Both the position numbers and the translations under genes were made by a program. The notes beneath the pieces were generated by a model. The model did no database searches. It had not been told where the DNA came from and saw only the letters and a list, made by a program, of their open reading frames with translations. DNA of 12,360 bases from assembly GCA_937893015.1 (NCBI GenBank), contig CALBJX010000034.1, positions 1 through 12,360 of the forward strand. The letters are read 5' to 3'. Below, one piece after another: positions 12,302-12,360 of this stretch (positions are counted from its first letter, which is position 1; each line of letters begins with the position of its first letter). The stretch comes from an uncultured Verrucomicrobiales bacterium. GTDB taxonomy: Bacteria; Verrucomicrobiota; Verrucomicrobiia; Verrucomicrobiales; Akkermansiaceae.

Positions 12302-12360
12302 CGGATAGGGATATGAGGAAAAAAATCGTTGAGAATCCAACGACTTACAACGAGCCGTTG
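12302..12360. other. Right-edge stretch with no recognised gene
   Basis: No recognisable coding sequence or RNA gene is visible. One minus-strand frame stays open to the edge but its translation resembles nothing I recognise. The stretch is rich in the pentamer CAACG and its complement CGTTG (12327, 12338, 12348, 12356), giving several short possible hairpins. Confidence 0.4.

Noticed and set aside
12327..12342. tRNA T-arm-like CGTTG-AGAATC-CAACG
   Set aside because: The loop is 6 nt and lacks the TTCRA core, and no acceptor or anticodon stem can be found nearby.

Overview
The window is GC-rich bacterial chromosome made mostly of housekeeping genes, in three blocks. The short class I ketol-acid reductoisomerase, the dense gene packing and the frequent lack of Shine-Dalgarno sequences suggest a Verrucomicrobiota-like gut or environmental bacterium (Akkermansiaceae or a relative). 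That placement comes from general resemblance only; no rRNA or lineage marker is present.

Left block (1-3270, plus strand): ilvC (branched-chain amino acid synthesis) has its own promoter and a hairpin at the predicted mRNA 5' end. It is followed by a small four-helix-bundle protein of the 23S rRNA intervening-sequence family, then an orphan ModF/YlmA-type ABC ATPase and a FadR-type GntR regulator. Three copies of a 44-bp repeat, built from tandem GTACGAT heptamers, sit at 1-44, 1164-1207 (inverted) and 1730-1773. Copies 2 and 3 bound a 610-bp unit holding the four-helix-bundle gene. The unit has further matching internal arm sequence, and its codon use differs from its neighbours. It looks like a repeat-bounded, possibly mobile or dispersed cassette, and is the most unusual structure here.

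Middle block (3280-9564): two tandem full-length ABC exporter half-transporters on the minus strand overlap by 7 nt and probably form one (hetero)dimeric exporter. They are divergent from mutS. The 133-bp divergent region carries two well-formed promoters with a perfect inverted repeat midway between them.

Right block (9740-12360): murA (peptidoglycan precursor synthesis) converges on a ridA-coaC pair across a shared bidirectional terminator. CoaC is a stand-alone decarboxylase without the CoaB domain. ridA has a promoter whose -10 box lies 6 nt from the start codon, so its mRNA should be leaderless. The last 60 bp hold no recognisable gene; a terminator pointing left suggests a minus-strand gene beyond the right edge.

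A common theme is promoters of the form TTGnnn-17-TAnnnT placed very close to start codons (exporter operon, mutS, ridA). A perfect Shine-Dalgarno is found only at the internal cistron of the exporter operon.
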